In this document: in pieces, positions 48,705 through 58,044 of the stretch
How the letters are laid out: every line of letters begins with the position of its first letter
Numbering within the stretch: position 1 is the stretch's first letter
Source of the DNA: Rhizobium sp. RCAM05350
GTDB lineage: Bacteria; Pseudomonadota; Alphaproteobacteria; Rhizobiales; Rhizobiaceae
Direction of reading: 5' to 3'
Assembly (NCBI GenBank): GCA_024426085.1
Contig: CP087975.1
Coordinates: forward strand, 496,001 to 560,000
Length of the DNA: 64,000 nucleotides
Notes under the pieces: model-generated
The model's database searches: none
Told to the model about the DNA's origin: nothing
What the model saw: only the letters and a program-made list of their open reading frames with translations
Translations under genes and position numbers: made by a program

Positions 48705-48737
48705 GTCCGGAGCGCCCGTCGATCGGACGCTCCGGAC
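48705..48737. repeat. Strong hairpin between convergent genes
   Basis: 10-bp perfect stem GTCCGGAGCG / CGCTCCGGAC, with CCG/CGG able to pair inside the 13-base loop. It lies 8 bases past the end of the minus-strand binding-protein gene. No T-run on either strand, so its terminator role is uncertain. The 280 bases from 48461 to 48744 hold no recognised gene. Confidence 0.6.
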
Positions 48738-48744
48738 AGGACGG

Positions 48745-49733
48745 CTATTTCTGAATGCAGGTGTCGACAGTGTCCTTGGTGCACTCGTCGAGACCTGTGA
48801 ACACCGGATCCTCCACCGGTTTGCCGGCGATCAGGTCCAGCATCACCGATGGTGCCTTGTAGCCCATCTCAGAACGGCCGCTGGCCGACGAGTGCAGTTA
48901 CCAGACCTTCCCGCGCGATCGCCACTTCGTCGCCGATCGTATCGGCGGCACCAATGACGAACTCGTTGCTGGCGATCTTGTCAGCCATCGGCTTGAACAA
49001 GTCACGGTAAGGCTGCAGGCGCGCCGAACAGCGGCCAACCGCCCATGATGCCGAATGCACTAAGGTCGGGATTGGCGGCGAGGATGTCGGTCATCGCCTG
49101 AACGCCCTTGGCGCCGTCGTCATTGGTGAACACCGGGCACCCGGCGACTTCCGTCCAACCGCCCTCACCCTTCAGCTCAGCCAAGCCTTTCTGGCCGGTG
49201 AGCGTGTCACGCATGCCCTGTGCCCGGCGCAAAATGTTGTCGGCGCCCGGATTGCCCTCGATCGTGCAGATCTTGCCGCCGTTTGGCATGGCCTTCTTGA
49301 TGTACTCGCCGATGCGCGCACCCATCAGATAGTTATCGGTGCCGAGATAGGTCTTGCGCAGCGCCGAGTCTTCGGTGGCAAGATCCGCATCCAGCGTCAT
49401 GACCGGAATTGTCGGATTGGCGGTCTTCAGCGTCTGGGCGATCAGCTTGGCGTTGGACGGCGAGATCGCGATCGCAACGGTGTCGGCCTTGCCCAGCATG
49501 TCCTGGACGATCTGCGCTTCACCGGCCTCATCCGAGGTCGATGCCGGGCCTGTGTAGAAGCATTCATACTCCGAGTCAGGGTTTTCCTTGTTCCATTTCT
49601 GGCAACCCTGGTTGATCGCTTCGAAGAACGGATTATCGAGGCCCTTCACGACGATGACCAGCTGCTTCTTGGCCAAAGCCTGTCCGGCACTGAGTGCCAG
49701 AACAGCGACGCCAAGCAATAATAACTTCCTCAT
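48745..49733 (-). CDS. Ribose-type ABC transporter substrate-binding protein, frameshifted
   Basis: About 329 residues. Signal peptide ~1-21 ending GQALA before KKQLVIVVKG. Fold markers: GLDNPFFEAINQGCQKW, VAIAISPSNAKLIAQTLK, IPVMTLDADL. Frame changes near 49025 and 48885 join AFGIMGGWPLFG to YRDLFKPMADKI and then EMGYKAPSVMLDLIAGKPV, with KDTVDTCIQK at the end. Second gene after the epimerase on the minus strand. Its ATPase and permease are encoded divergently at 51.0-52.8 kb. Confidence 0.86.
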
Positions 49734-49779
49734 GGCTTCCTCCCTTGAAACAGACGGACACGGACGTGCCCGCCACACG

Positions 49780-50759
49780 TCAACCCGGGTACCAGACTAT
49801 GCGAGGGTCATTCTGTGAACGCTCGTACGTCCAGGCCGAGTCGATAAGCAATTCCAGATCGTAGGCGGGTCGCCAGTCCAGCAGGTATTTGGCCTTGCTG
49901 TTGTCCATCCAGTTCGAATGGAACTGGCTCGGTATGTCGACGGGAATCGAGACCGCGGGTGCGGGCGAGGTAGCCGGCAACTTCGCCATAATCGACCGGC
50001 CGGTCCATGCAGATGTTAAACAGTTGCCGTTTCGCGCGCGGATTGCCGATCGCGGCCAATATGGCGCCGACCAGATCATCGACATGCACGAAGTTGCGTT
50101 TCAGCGGGCGTCCGTCTGCATCGCGCAGCAGCGGCACGGTGCCCGAGGCGGCATAGCGCTTTGCGTCGGCTTCCGGAACGAGCGTTTTCCAGTCTGGCCC
50201 GCCGAATACGTCGTCGCCGAAGGAAAGCGTATATTTGAAGTCATCCTTTTCCATGATCCACGGCGCGCGGAGACAACAGGCATTGATGTCATACTGGATG
50301 CCGAACTGCTCCAGCATCACCTCTTCCAGAACCTTCGACAGGGCATAGCTTCCCGGATACGCACTGTGCGGCGTCTGTTCGGTGATCGGCCTTTCGTGGC
50401 GATAGTAGAAATGGCCGATACCCGCATCGCCGCCGATCAGGATGAACTGGCGCGCGGTGGGACTGCCCCGAAACGCCTCGAGCAGCCAGAACAGGCCCTT
50501 GACCGTGACGTCCATGACGTCGGCAGGTGTTTCCTTGCAGGTGGCGAGGTGTACGACATGGGTGGCGTCGGCGAGTGCGGCGGTCACGACATCTCGATCG
50601 GCGATCGAGCCGCGTATCACCTCGACCCGGTCGGTCTCATCGCACAACCGGTTGTGGCACAGCGCGAATGCGCGCATTCGGAAATCGTGGATCGTCAAGC
50701 AGCCCAGCCATGAAGTGCCGCCCGACCTTGCCCGTAGCACCGGTAACAAGGATAAGCAT
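49780..50759 (-). CDS. NAD-dependent epimerase/dehydratase (SDR family), frameshifted
   Basis: About 325 residues. N-terminal Rossmann motif MLILVTGATGKVGRHF; frame change near 50670, then RGSIADRDVVTAALAD, THVVHLA, and the active site Y-x-x-x-K in YPGSYALSKVLEEVML. A second change near 49965 gives the C-terminus KAKYLLDWRPAYDLELLID. Ribosome-binding site GGGAGGAGAG before the ATG. Probably oxidises or epimerises the sugar brought in by the adjacent transporter (uronate- or aldose-dehydrogenase-like); exact substrate unknown. Confidence 0.84.
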
Positions 50760-50810
50760 GCTCTCCTCCCAGCAACAGCTAATATCCACACGCTCCATTC
50801 GTCAACGTGT

Positions 50811-50825
50811 ATTTGTATTACAAAT
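50811..50825. promoter_or_regulatory. Candidate GntR operator in divergent promoter
   Basis: Perfect 15-bp palindrome ATTTGTA-T-TACAAAT between the epimerase operon (leftward) and the ATPase-permease operon (rightward). Its core TTGTATTACAA resembles CTGTACTACAG upstream of the FadR-type gene at 54002. Confidence 0.6.
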
Positions 50826-51014
50826 GGAATATTATGAGGTGTGGTTCGATTCATCGTACAATTGATTGACGGTGCCGAGCGGTTTTGCATAAATGCAAGG
50901 TATCGCTTCGCCCGGGAGGAAATCGGGAAAGCAATGCGCGAGGGCTCCGCGTGCAGGATGAGCCCGGCTCGGGGGTGATTAAGCACCTGGGAGCTTGGGG
51001 AGGTTAGAAGGCTG

Positions 51015-51755
51015 GTGGCGGTTCTCGAACTCACCAACATCTCCAAACATTTCAGCGCCATCCAGGCGGTCAACGATGTTTCGCTTGTCCTTGAGGCGGG
51101 GCAAGTAGTCGGTCTTATGGGCGACAACGGCGCCGGCAAATCCACATTGGTCAAGATGATCGCTGGCAACTTTCGGCCAAGCCATGGAACCATGCAAATG
51201 GACGGCAGGGAGCTCATCCTTCACCGCCCGGTGGAAGCGCGCCAGCACGGCATCGAGATTGTTCACCAGGATCTTGCACTGTGCAATAATCTGACGGCGG
51301 CCGCGAATGTGTTTCTCAGGCGCGAATTGCGCTTCGGCGTCGGCCCATTGAAGGTGCTGGACTACAAGGCGATGTACCGGCGCGCCGGCGAGATCTTCAA
51401 GGAGCTGAAGTCAGAGACGCGACCGCGCGACCTCGTCAAGCAGATGTCGGGTGGCCAGCGGCAGGCAGTCGCGATCGCCCGCACCATGCTCTCCGAGGCG
51501 AAGATCGTGCTGATGGACGAACCGACCGCGGCCATTTCGGTCCGCCAGGTGGCGGAAGTCCTCAACCTCATCCGCCACTTGCGCGATCGAGGCATTGCCG
51601 TGGTGCTGATCAGTCACCGCATGCCGGACGTCTTTGACGTTGCCGACCGGGTTATCGTGATGCGGCGCGGCAGAAAGGTCGCCGACAAGCCGATTGTGGC
51701 AAGTTCGCCCGAGGAAGTGACCGGGCTCATTACCGGCGCGATCGAACAGGTATGA
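51015..51755 (+). CDS. Ribose/fructose-type ABC transporter ATP-binding protein, single domain
   Basis: 246 residues, intact. GTG start preceded by GGGGAGG. Walker A GDNGAGKST, Q-loop IVHQDLALCNNLT, signature MSGGQRQAVAIARTM, Walker B IVLMDEPTAAIS and H-loop VVLISHRMPD. About half the length of RbsA, like the single-domain FrcA ATPase of the rhizobial fructose transporter. Works with the permease downstream and very likely with the binding protein at 48745-49733. Confidence 0.9.
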   Translation: MAVLELTNISKHFSAIQAVNDVSLVLEAGQVVGLMGDNGAGKSTLVKMIAGNFRPSHGTMQMDGRELILHRPVEARQHGIEIVHQDLALCNNLTAAANVFLRRELRFGVGPLKVLDYKAMYRRAGEIFKELKSETRPRDLVKQMSGGQRQAVAIARTMLSEAKIVLMDEPTAAISVRQVAEVLNLIRHLRDRGIAVVLISHRMPDVFDVADRVIVMRRGRKVADKPIVASSPEEVTGLITGAIEQV

Positions 51756-51797
51756 TTGAAGCAGCTTACCGGTGCGAGATGGAAGCGAAGGTCGACA

Positions 51798-52797
51798 ATG
51801 ACAATTACCCTTGATCAGACGATCAGTCAGAAGCAGCAAAGCTGGTTTGCAGCAGTCGCCGGCAGTCAGACATTCTGGGTCCTGCTCTCCGTCATCCTCG
51901 CCTGCATTTTCCTTTCTTTTGCGACCGACTCTTTCAGCGACGACGAAGAACCTTTACAATATCACCCGCAACGTCACTTTTGTTGCGATCATTGCGCTCG
52001 GCATGACGATCGTCATCATTACCGGCGGCATAGACTTGTCGGTGGGCTCGGTGCTTTGCCTGTGCAGCATGGTGCTCGCGGTTGTCATGAACGCCGGCTA
52101 CAGCATCGAGGTAGGCATCGCCGCCTCGGTCGGCACTGCTCTTTTGGTCGGCGCATTCAACGGCGTGCTGATCGCCTATCTGGGCTTTCCACCATTCGTC
52201 GTTACGCTCGGAATGCTCTCGATCGCGCGCAGCCTGGCTATGGTGGCGTCCAACAACACGGTCGTCTTCCAGTTCGGCCCGGATCACGACGCACTGCTGG
52301 CGCTGGGCGGCGGCGCCTGGTTTTTCGGGATTGCCAATCCGGTGCTCTACATGATCGTCCTGGCACTTCTCACCGGCTTCGTGTTGCGCTGGACCAGGTT
52401 CGGCCGCTACGTCTTTGCCATCGGCGGCAATGAACACGCCACGACGCTCACGGGCGTTCCTGTGCGAAGGATCAAGGTTGCAGTCTACATGATTTCCGCC
52501 CTGTCGGCCGGGATCGCCGGCATCATTCAGACCGGCTGGCTTGGTGCCGTCACTACCAATATCGGCGCCGGAATGGAACTCCAGGTCATCGCGGCCGCAG
52601 TCATCGGCGGCGCCAATTTGGCCGGTGGCGTCGGCACAGCCTCCGGCGCCCTGATCGGGGCAGCATTGATTGAGGTGATCCGCAACAGTCTCGGCTTGCT
52701 GGGCATCAACGCCTTCTGGCAAGGCACCTTCATCGGTGGCGCCATCGTGCTTGCCGTTTTGTTCGACCGGATTCGCAACTTCCGCCAGAGTGAATAA
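51798..52797 (+). CDS. Ribose/fructose-type ABC transporter permease (RbsC/FrcC type), frameshifted
   Basis: About 333 residues. Begins MTITLDQTISQKQQSW; first span TFWVLLSVILACIFLSFA; frame change near 51940; then NVTFVAIIALGMTIVIITGG and the family motif GGIDLSVGSVLCLCSM, PPFVVTLGMLSIARSLAMV, GGNEHATTLTGVPVRRIK and AVIGGANLAGGVGTASGA. Followed within 70 bases by an IS element. Confidence 0.87.
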
Positions 52798-52865
52798 CAA
52801 TGGGCCTGTCAGGCGAAGTCCATGTGCCAGTTGGGCCAGGCGCGTGCTACCGTCGTTTCTGCTAG

Positions 52866-53721
52866 GGTGTGGTGACGATTTAAGGATTTAGGATTCCCAA
52901 AGGTGCGCAAATCGGATTCAAAGCTGATTTTGGAGATCGGTGATGGATTGCGATACGCTTCGGGATGATCAATGGGAACGGATCAAGGGCTTTGTGCCGG
53001 GCGGCACCAAAGGCAAGCGTGGCCCGCGCACGGATAATCGAACATTTCTGGATGCGCTTCTATGGATGGCGCGCTCTGGCGGCCGTTGGCGCGACCTGCC
53101 CGAGCGGCTTGGCGACTATCGCTCGGTGAAGCGGCGCTATTACCGCTGGATCGAGATGGGTGTTCTTGACGAGATGCTGTCGGTTCTTTCACGTGAAGCC
53201 GACCTCGAATGGCTGATGATTGATAGTACCATCGTGCGGGCGCATCAGCATGCCGCCGGCGCACGCAAGCTAAAAGGGGGCGGATGCCCAGGGCCTGGGC
53301 CGGTCTCGCGGTGGATTGAGCACCAAAATCCACGCAGCGACGGAAGCGCTCGGCCTTCCAATCCGATTGATAGGCTCTCCCGGACAACGCAACGACATCG
53401 CCTTTGCCCATGATCTCGTCGACGGTTTCGAGGCCGTGGCCGCCCTTGCAGACAAAGGCTATGATGCCGATCATCTGTGCGAAAGGATCACGCAGGCAGG
53501 AACACGCCTCGTCATCCCGCCCAGGCGCAACCGAAAGGTTCAGCGTGCCTACGACGCCGAACTCTACAAGGAGCGCAATCGCATCGAGCGCTTCTTCAAC
53601 AAGCTCAAACAGTTCCGACGCGTCGCAACCCCGATACGACAAGCTTCTGGCCAACTTCATGGGTGTCGTCAAACTCGCAGCCATCGCCATCTGGCTCAAA
53701 TAGTTAAATCGTCACTACGGC
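52866..53721 (+). mobile_element. IS5-family (IS427-like) insertion sequence with CTAG target duplication
   Basis: 856 bp flanked by direct CTAG repeats (52862-52865 and 53722-53725). Terminal inverted repeats: left GGTGTGGTGACGATTTAA, right (inward) GCCGTAGTGACGATTTAA, 15 of 18 identical. One transposase gene inside. The clean ends and duplication suggest a recent, direct insertion between the permease gene and the FadR-type gene. Confidence 0.92.
52943..53703 (+). CDS. IS5-family transposase (IS427 group), orfA/orfB in different frames
   Basis: orfA begins MDCDTLRDDQWERIKGFVPG and includes LDALLWMARSGGRWRDLPE and WLMIDSTIVRAHQHAAGARK (first D). At the AAAAGGGGG run (53272-53280) a +1 change is needed to enter orfB: LGRSRGGLSTKIHAATEALG, ALADKGYDADHL (second D), ERNRIERFFNKLKQFRRVAT (E). 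A further break near 53625 precedes the true end YDKLLANFMGVVKLAAIAIW. The first change may be programmed or a miscounted G-run; the second is likely an error. Confidence 0.83.
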
Positions 53722-53965
53722 CTAGGCACGCGGGGATTTCTTCGCAAGCCTTGCAGCAGTGCCGATTTGATAAGCCCGGCTCCCTGTATCGACAATCGCA
53801 GCGGCGAGCCGCGGCCATGACCGCCACCGAGCAGTTTGCAGGGCTATCCATTCCCGCTATTGCCCGGTAACCGACGCGAGGTTCACCTACTGTGGCGAGG
53901 TTACTGGCCGAGCACGCTTCCGGGCAGCTGGGCAGAAATAAAACAGGCTTCATTTTTGCCGAAAG

Positions 53966-53976
53966 CTGTACTACAG
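53966..53976. promoter_or_regulatory. Candidate autoregulatory operator of the FadR-type regulator
   Basis: Perfect 11-bp palindrome CTGTA-C-TACAG, 25 bases before the regulator's ATG. Shares TGTA-Y-TACA with the palindrome at 50811-50825. The surrounding 53726-54001 otherwise shows no gene. Confidence 0.55.
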
Positions 53977-54001
53977 GTTTGGTGAAGATAGAGGATGGCT
54001 T

Positions 54002-54716
54002 ATGCCTCACGCGAACGGCCCACTCCCCGTAGGCGATTTCGTCACCGGTGCGATTGCATCAATAACGCGTTTGATACGCGACAAAGACCTGAAGCCGGGC
54101 GATCGTCTGCCGGCCGAGGCAGCACTGTCAGAACAGTTGCAGGTGTCGCGGACAGTGATCCGCGAGGCGCTGCGCTCGCTGGCGGCGCTTCGTCTCGTCG
54201 ATCTTGGCGCTGGCAAGCGCCCAACGGTTGCCCAACTGGACCATGCCTCCGTGGCGCTGATGATCGAGCATGGTGTCAGCACCGACCAGATCGACATCCA
54301 GCAGATCCATGATGTGCGGCGTACCATCGAAGCGCGTACGGCAGCGCTGGCGGCGCTCCGACGCACTGAGGCAGAAGCGCTGCTGATCCTTGGTCACGCT
54401 CAGGCGATGGAACGGGCGTTCGGCGATCCGGGTGGAGATCATGGAGCATGATCTTGCCTTTCACATCGCGATAGCCCGCGCCTCGCGCAATCCGGTCTTC
54501 GCGCTAATCATCGGCGCGTTTCAGGGCGTTACGCGCCAGACCTGGCCGATCGGCTGGAAAAGCCGCCCCGACGACGGCGAGCGCCGGGCGATGAATGCCC
54601 TCCATGTAGAGCTCGCCCAGGCGATCCTTGCGGGCGATCCGCAGATCGCTGCCGCTCTAATGAACCGGCATTTCGATCAAAGTATCAAGGCCCTGCTAAC
54701 GGCGGGCCTTGTGTGA
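54002..54716 (+). CDS. GntR-family regulator, FadR/FCD subfamily, frameshifted
   Basis: About 237 residues. Winged helix: LKPGDRLPAEAALSEQLQVS, RTVIREALRSLAALRLVDL. FCD effector domain: DVRRTIEARTAALAA, then after a frame change near 54420 EHDLAFHIAIARASRNPVF and VELAQAILAGDPQIAAALM. Twenty-one bases upstream of the enolase-superfamily gene, so likely the regulator of this sugar-acid module. The IS element at 52866-53721 separates it from the transporter genes. Confidence 0.87.
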
Positions 54717-54737
54717 CATTCCAAACAGGAGACATCC

Positions 54738-55941
54738 ATGAAAATCACCGGGCTTGAAACCGTACGCGTCGCAGAGCGCGCCAATCTCTTGTGGTTGCTG
54801 GTCCATACCGACGAGGGGATTACCGGTCTCGGCGAGACGTTTTTCGGGGCGGAGACGATCGAGACCTATGTGCACGAATATATCGCGCCGCGGGTGATCG
54901 GCCGCGACCCGCTACAGATCGACCTGCTGGCCGCCGACCTGGTTGGCTACTTGGGTTTCCGTTCGTCGGGTGCCGAAGTGCGTGGCAATTCGGCTTTCGA
55001 CATCGCGCTTTGGGACATTTTCGGCAAGACCACCGGCATGCCGATCGCGCAGCTGCTGGGCGGCTTCACGCGTCGCGAGATCCGCACCTACAATACCTGC
55101 GCCGGGACCGAATACATCAAGAAGGCGACCGGGCAGACGACTGCCAATTACGGTCTGTCAGAAGGGCGTGACTATGACGACCTAAACGGCTTCCTGCATA
55201 ATGCCGACGAGCTTGCCCATTCTCTTCTCGAAGAGGGTATCACGGCGATGAAGATCTGGCCCTTCGACGCGGCGGCGGAAAAGACCCGTGGCCAGTATAT
55301 CTCGATGCCGGACCTGAAGCAGGCGCTGCAGCCCTTCGAGAAGATCCGCGCGGCCGTCGGCGACAAGATGGACATCATGGTTGAGTTCCATTCCATGTGG
55401 CAGCTTCTACCGGCCATGCAGATCGCCAAAGCACTGACACCCTACCAGACCTTCTGGCATGAAGATCCGATCAAGATGGACAGCCTGTCGAGCCTTGCCC
55501 GCTATGCGGCCGTTTCTGCCGGCACCGATTTCGGCGTCCGAAACGCTCGGCTCGCGCTGGGCGTTCCACGATCTTCTGGAGACTGGGGCAGCCGGCGTGA
55601 TGATGCTCGACATTTCCTGGTGCGGCGGCCTGTCGGAGGCGCGCAAGATTGCCTCGATGGCCGAGGCCTGGCATCTGCCGGTGGCGCCCCATGACTGCAC
55701 GGGTCCGGTGGTGCTCTGCGCGTCCACCCATCTGTCGCTCAACGCGCCGAATGCACTGGTCCAGGAAAGTGTGCGTGCTTTCTATCGCACTTGGTACCGG
55801 GATCTCGTAACGGCTTTGCCGGAGGTGAAGAATGGCATGATCACCGTTCCGCCGGGGCCGGGCCTTGGCATGGAGCTCAATCCGGAACTGGATCGCGCCT
55901 TTACGGTGACGCGCCGTCTTTCCGATGCGGCCAGCCTGTAA
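54738..55941 (+). CDS. Mandelate racemase/muconate lactonizing enzyme-family dehydratase, frameshifted
   Basis: About 400 residues, enolase superfamily, probable acid-sugar dehydratase. N-terminal capping domain (VHTDEGITGLGETFFGAETI). Barrel motifs: ITAMKIWPFD (Lys), DIMVEFHSMWQ (first metal ligand), FWHEDPIKMD (Glu), then after a frame change near 55540 ISASETLGSRWAF (third Glu), MLDISWCGGLSEARK and VAPHDCTGPV (catalytic His). The Glu-x-His metal pattern places it near the mannonate/gluconate dehydratase-like group; the substrate is not certain. Co-transcribed with the GntR gene and a DMT permease. Confidence 0.87.
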
Positions 55942-55974
55942 CGCTTGAACGAAAAGAATATTGGGAGGTTTTGA

Positions 55975-56916
55975 GTGACAACTATAGAAACCCGCGCCGC
56001 CGGGCCGGCAGCTTCGGCGGTGGCAGGTCCGCTCATCATGCTGTTGGGCATGCTGATGTTTGCGCTCAACGATGCCATGGGCAAATGGCTGGTGGCCAGT
56101 TACGGGCTGGGACAGGTCATCCTGATCCGCAGCCTGGCGGCCCTTGTCATTCTGGCGCCGTTCCTCTGGCAGGCAGGCCTCAGGTCCATCACCTCAGCTG
56201 AGCAGCCGTGGATGCAGTGTGCCCGTGTGGCCTTTTCCACCATGGAGGTTTTCTGCTTCTATTATGCGGTGATGTATCTGCCGCTGGCCGATGTGATGAC
56301 CTACTGGCTGGCAGCACCGATCTATGTGGCGGCAGCGGCGCCACTGCTGCTCGGCGAGACGGTCGGTTGGCGGCGCTGGTGCGCGATCGCTGCCGGTTTT
56401 GTCGGCGTCATCATCACGCTCGAGCCGTCGGCGGCGATGTTCACTTTGCCTGCTCTCATCTCGATTGTCGGCAGTGGTGCCTTTGCCTTCATGCTGCTGT
56501 CCGGACGCGGCCTGCGCAACACGCCGGACAAGACGCTGGTGTTCTTCCAGGTGGCCGGGGCGGCACTCGTAGGCCTGGTTTTTGCGCCGTTCGATTGGGC
56601 ACCGATTTCCTCCGGCTTCGATCTGGCGCTGCTCGGTCTGCTGGGTATCGTCGCAATGGCAGCCCATATGCTGGTCAACCGCGCCCTGAAGATCTCGGAT
56701 GCGGCGACGGTGGCGCCACTGCAATATACGCTGCTGCTCTGGGCGGTGGTATTCGGCTGGATTTTCTTCGGCGACGTGCCCCGGTTGGGCATGCTGGTCG
56801 GTGCGGCACTGATCGTCGCCTCGGGCCTCTTTATCTTCTTCCACGAGCGGCAGCTGAACAAGCGAGATCCTTGTGTTGCCGGCAGTTCCCGAGTGAGTGG
56901 GAACGGCTTTGTGTAA
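55975..56916 (+). CDS. DMT-superfamily (EamA) transporter
   Basis: 313 residues, intact, ten predicted spans in two EamA repeats (first repeat from PLIMLLGMLMFALNDAMGKW; second from LPALISIVGSGAFAFMLLSG). GTG start with GGGAGGTTTTGA ribosome-binding site. Thirty-three bases after the dehydratase gene, so probably moves a metabolite of the pathway, as exporter or secondary importer. Confidence 0.88.
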   Translation: MTTIETRAAGPAASAVAGPLIMLLGMLMFALNDAMGKWLVASYGLGQVILIRSLAALVILAPFLWQAGLRSITSAEQPWMQCARVAFSTMEVFCFYYAVMYLPLADVMTYWLAAPIYVAAAAPLLLGETVGWRRWCAIAAGFVGVIITLEPSAAMFTLPALISIVGSGAFAFMLLSGRGLRNTPDKTLVFFQVAGAALVGLVFAPFDWAPISSGFDLALLGLLGIVAMAAHMLVNRALKISDAATVAPLQYTLLLWAVVFGWIFFGDVPRLGMLVGAALIVASGLFIFFHERQLNKRDPCVAGSSRVSGNGFV

Positions 56917-56936
56917 CATGTGAGCCCATGAAAAGG

Positions 56937-56964
56937 GGGGACCAGAGCGCTACGCTCGGTCCCC
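56937..56964 (-). terminator. Terminator hairpin between convergent genes
   Basis: Stem GGGGACC(A)GAGCG / CGCTCGGTCCCC with loop CTA and one bulged A. Read on the minus strand it is followed by CCTTTT, so it best terminates the TRAP operon; it may also stop the plus-strand operon. Confidence 0.75.
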
Positions 56965-56991
56965 TATTCCACACGTTAAGAGTGCTTCGCG

Positions 56992-57997
56992 TTATTTGCG
57001 AAGTGCGGCAAGTTCCGCCAGGATAGCATCCACGACGTCGGCGCCGATTTCGGCCTTGTGCTTGTCGTAAACAATCATTGATTTCTCGCGGATACGAGCC
57101 TGTTCTTCAGGCGACAGCGTGTTGACGGCGAGGCCGGCGTCCTTGATCTTCGCCAGTGATTTCTGGTTCAGATCCTGGATGACCTTGCGCTCTTCGTCAC
57201 GGCCAACCACGGCGCATTCACGCAGGGCTGCCTGTTCTTCCGGCGTGTAGGTATCGAAGATCGCCTTGGAAAACAGTAGCAGGAATGGCGTGTATGCGTG
57301 GTTCGTCTCGGTGATGTATTTCTGGACCTCATAGAACTTCGAAGTGTCGATCGTCACATAGGGATTTTCCTGGGCGTCGATCGCATTGGTTTCCAGAGCC
57401 GAGAAGACTTCACCGAATGCCATCGGCGTGGCGTTTGCGCCAAGGTTCTGGAAGGTGTCGAGGAAGATGTTGTTCTGCATGACGCGAACCTTCATCCCCA
57501 AGAAGTCTTCCCACTTGGTGACCGGACGAACGGAGTTCGACAGGTTGCAGGAACCCGTTTTCCCAATAGGCGAGATTGACGAGGCCGGCGGCGGCCAGCT
57601 TCTCGTTCATCATGTCGCCAAACTTGCCGTCAAGCACCTTATAGGCTTCCTGCGGCGTACCGAACAGGAAGGGCAGGTCGAAGACGCCGAGCGCCGGGAT
57701 AATGCCGACCAGCGGCGAGGACGAGGTGACAACGCCTTCCTGGACGCCCGAGCGCAGGGCCTGAGTTGCCTGAAGGTCACCGCCGAGCGCACCGCCCCAG
57801 AATGCTGTGATCTTCAGTTTGCCGCCGGACTTCTCGTCGAGGCACGCCTGCATGGCCTTGATGCCGTTGCCGACCGGGTGATCGGCATTGATGCCGTTCG
57901 AAATACGGATATTGCGGTCGTTGAATTCGGCGAAAGCCGGAACTGCGGCCGATAGGCCGAAGGCGATCGCGGTGGTGGCTAGAAGCAGTTTTCTCAT
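56992..57997 (-). CDS. TRAP transporter substrate-binding protein (DctP type), frameshifted
   Basis: About 335 residues. Signal peptide ~1-23 ending VPAFA before EFNDRNIRISNG. Fold markers: NADHPVGNGIKAMQACLDE, SSSPLVGIIPALGVFDLPF. Frame change near 57550, then VTKWEDFLGMKVRVMQN (the conserved arginine region R-V-M) and ETNAIDAQENPYVTIDTSKF. Last gene of the leftward TRAP operon. Ligand likely an organic or sugar acid, since the conserved Arg binds carboxylate. Confidence 0.88.
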
Positions 57998-58044
57998 AGT
58001 ATCCTCCCTGGATGGTCAAGTGAGACAGTTGTCGCTACCGGCTG

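Noticed and set aside
48705..48737. Hairpin called as a rho-independent terminator
   Set aside because: The stem is strong, but neither strand has a T-run after it, so it is listed only as a repeat.
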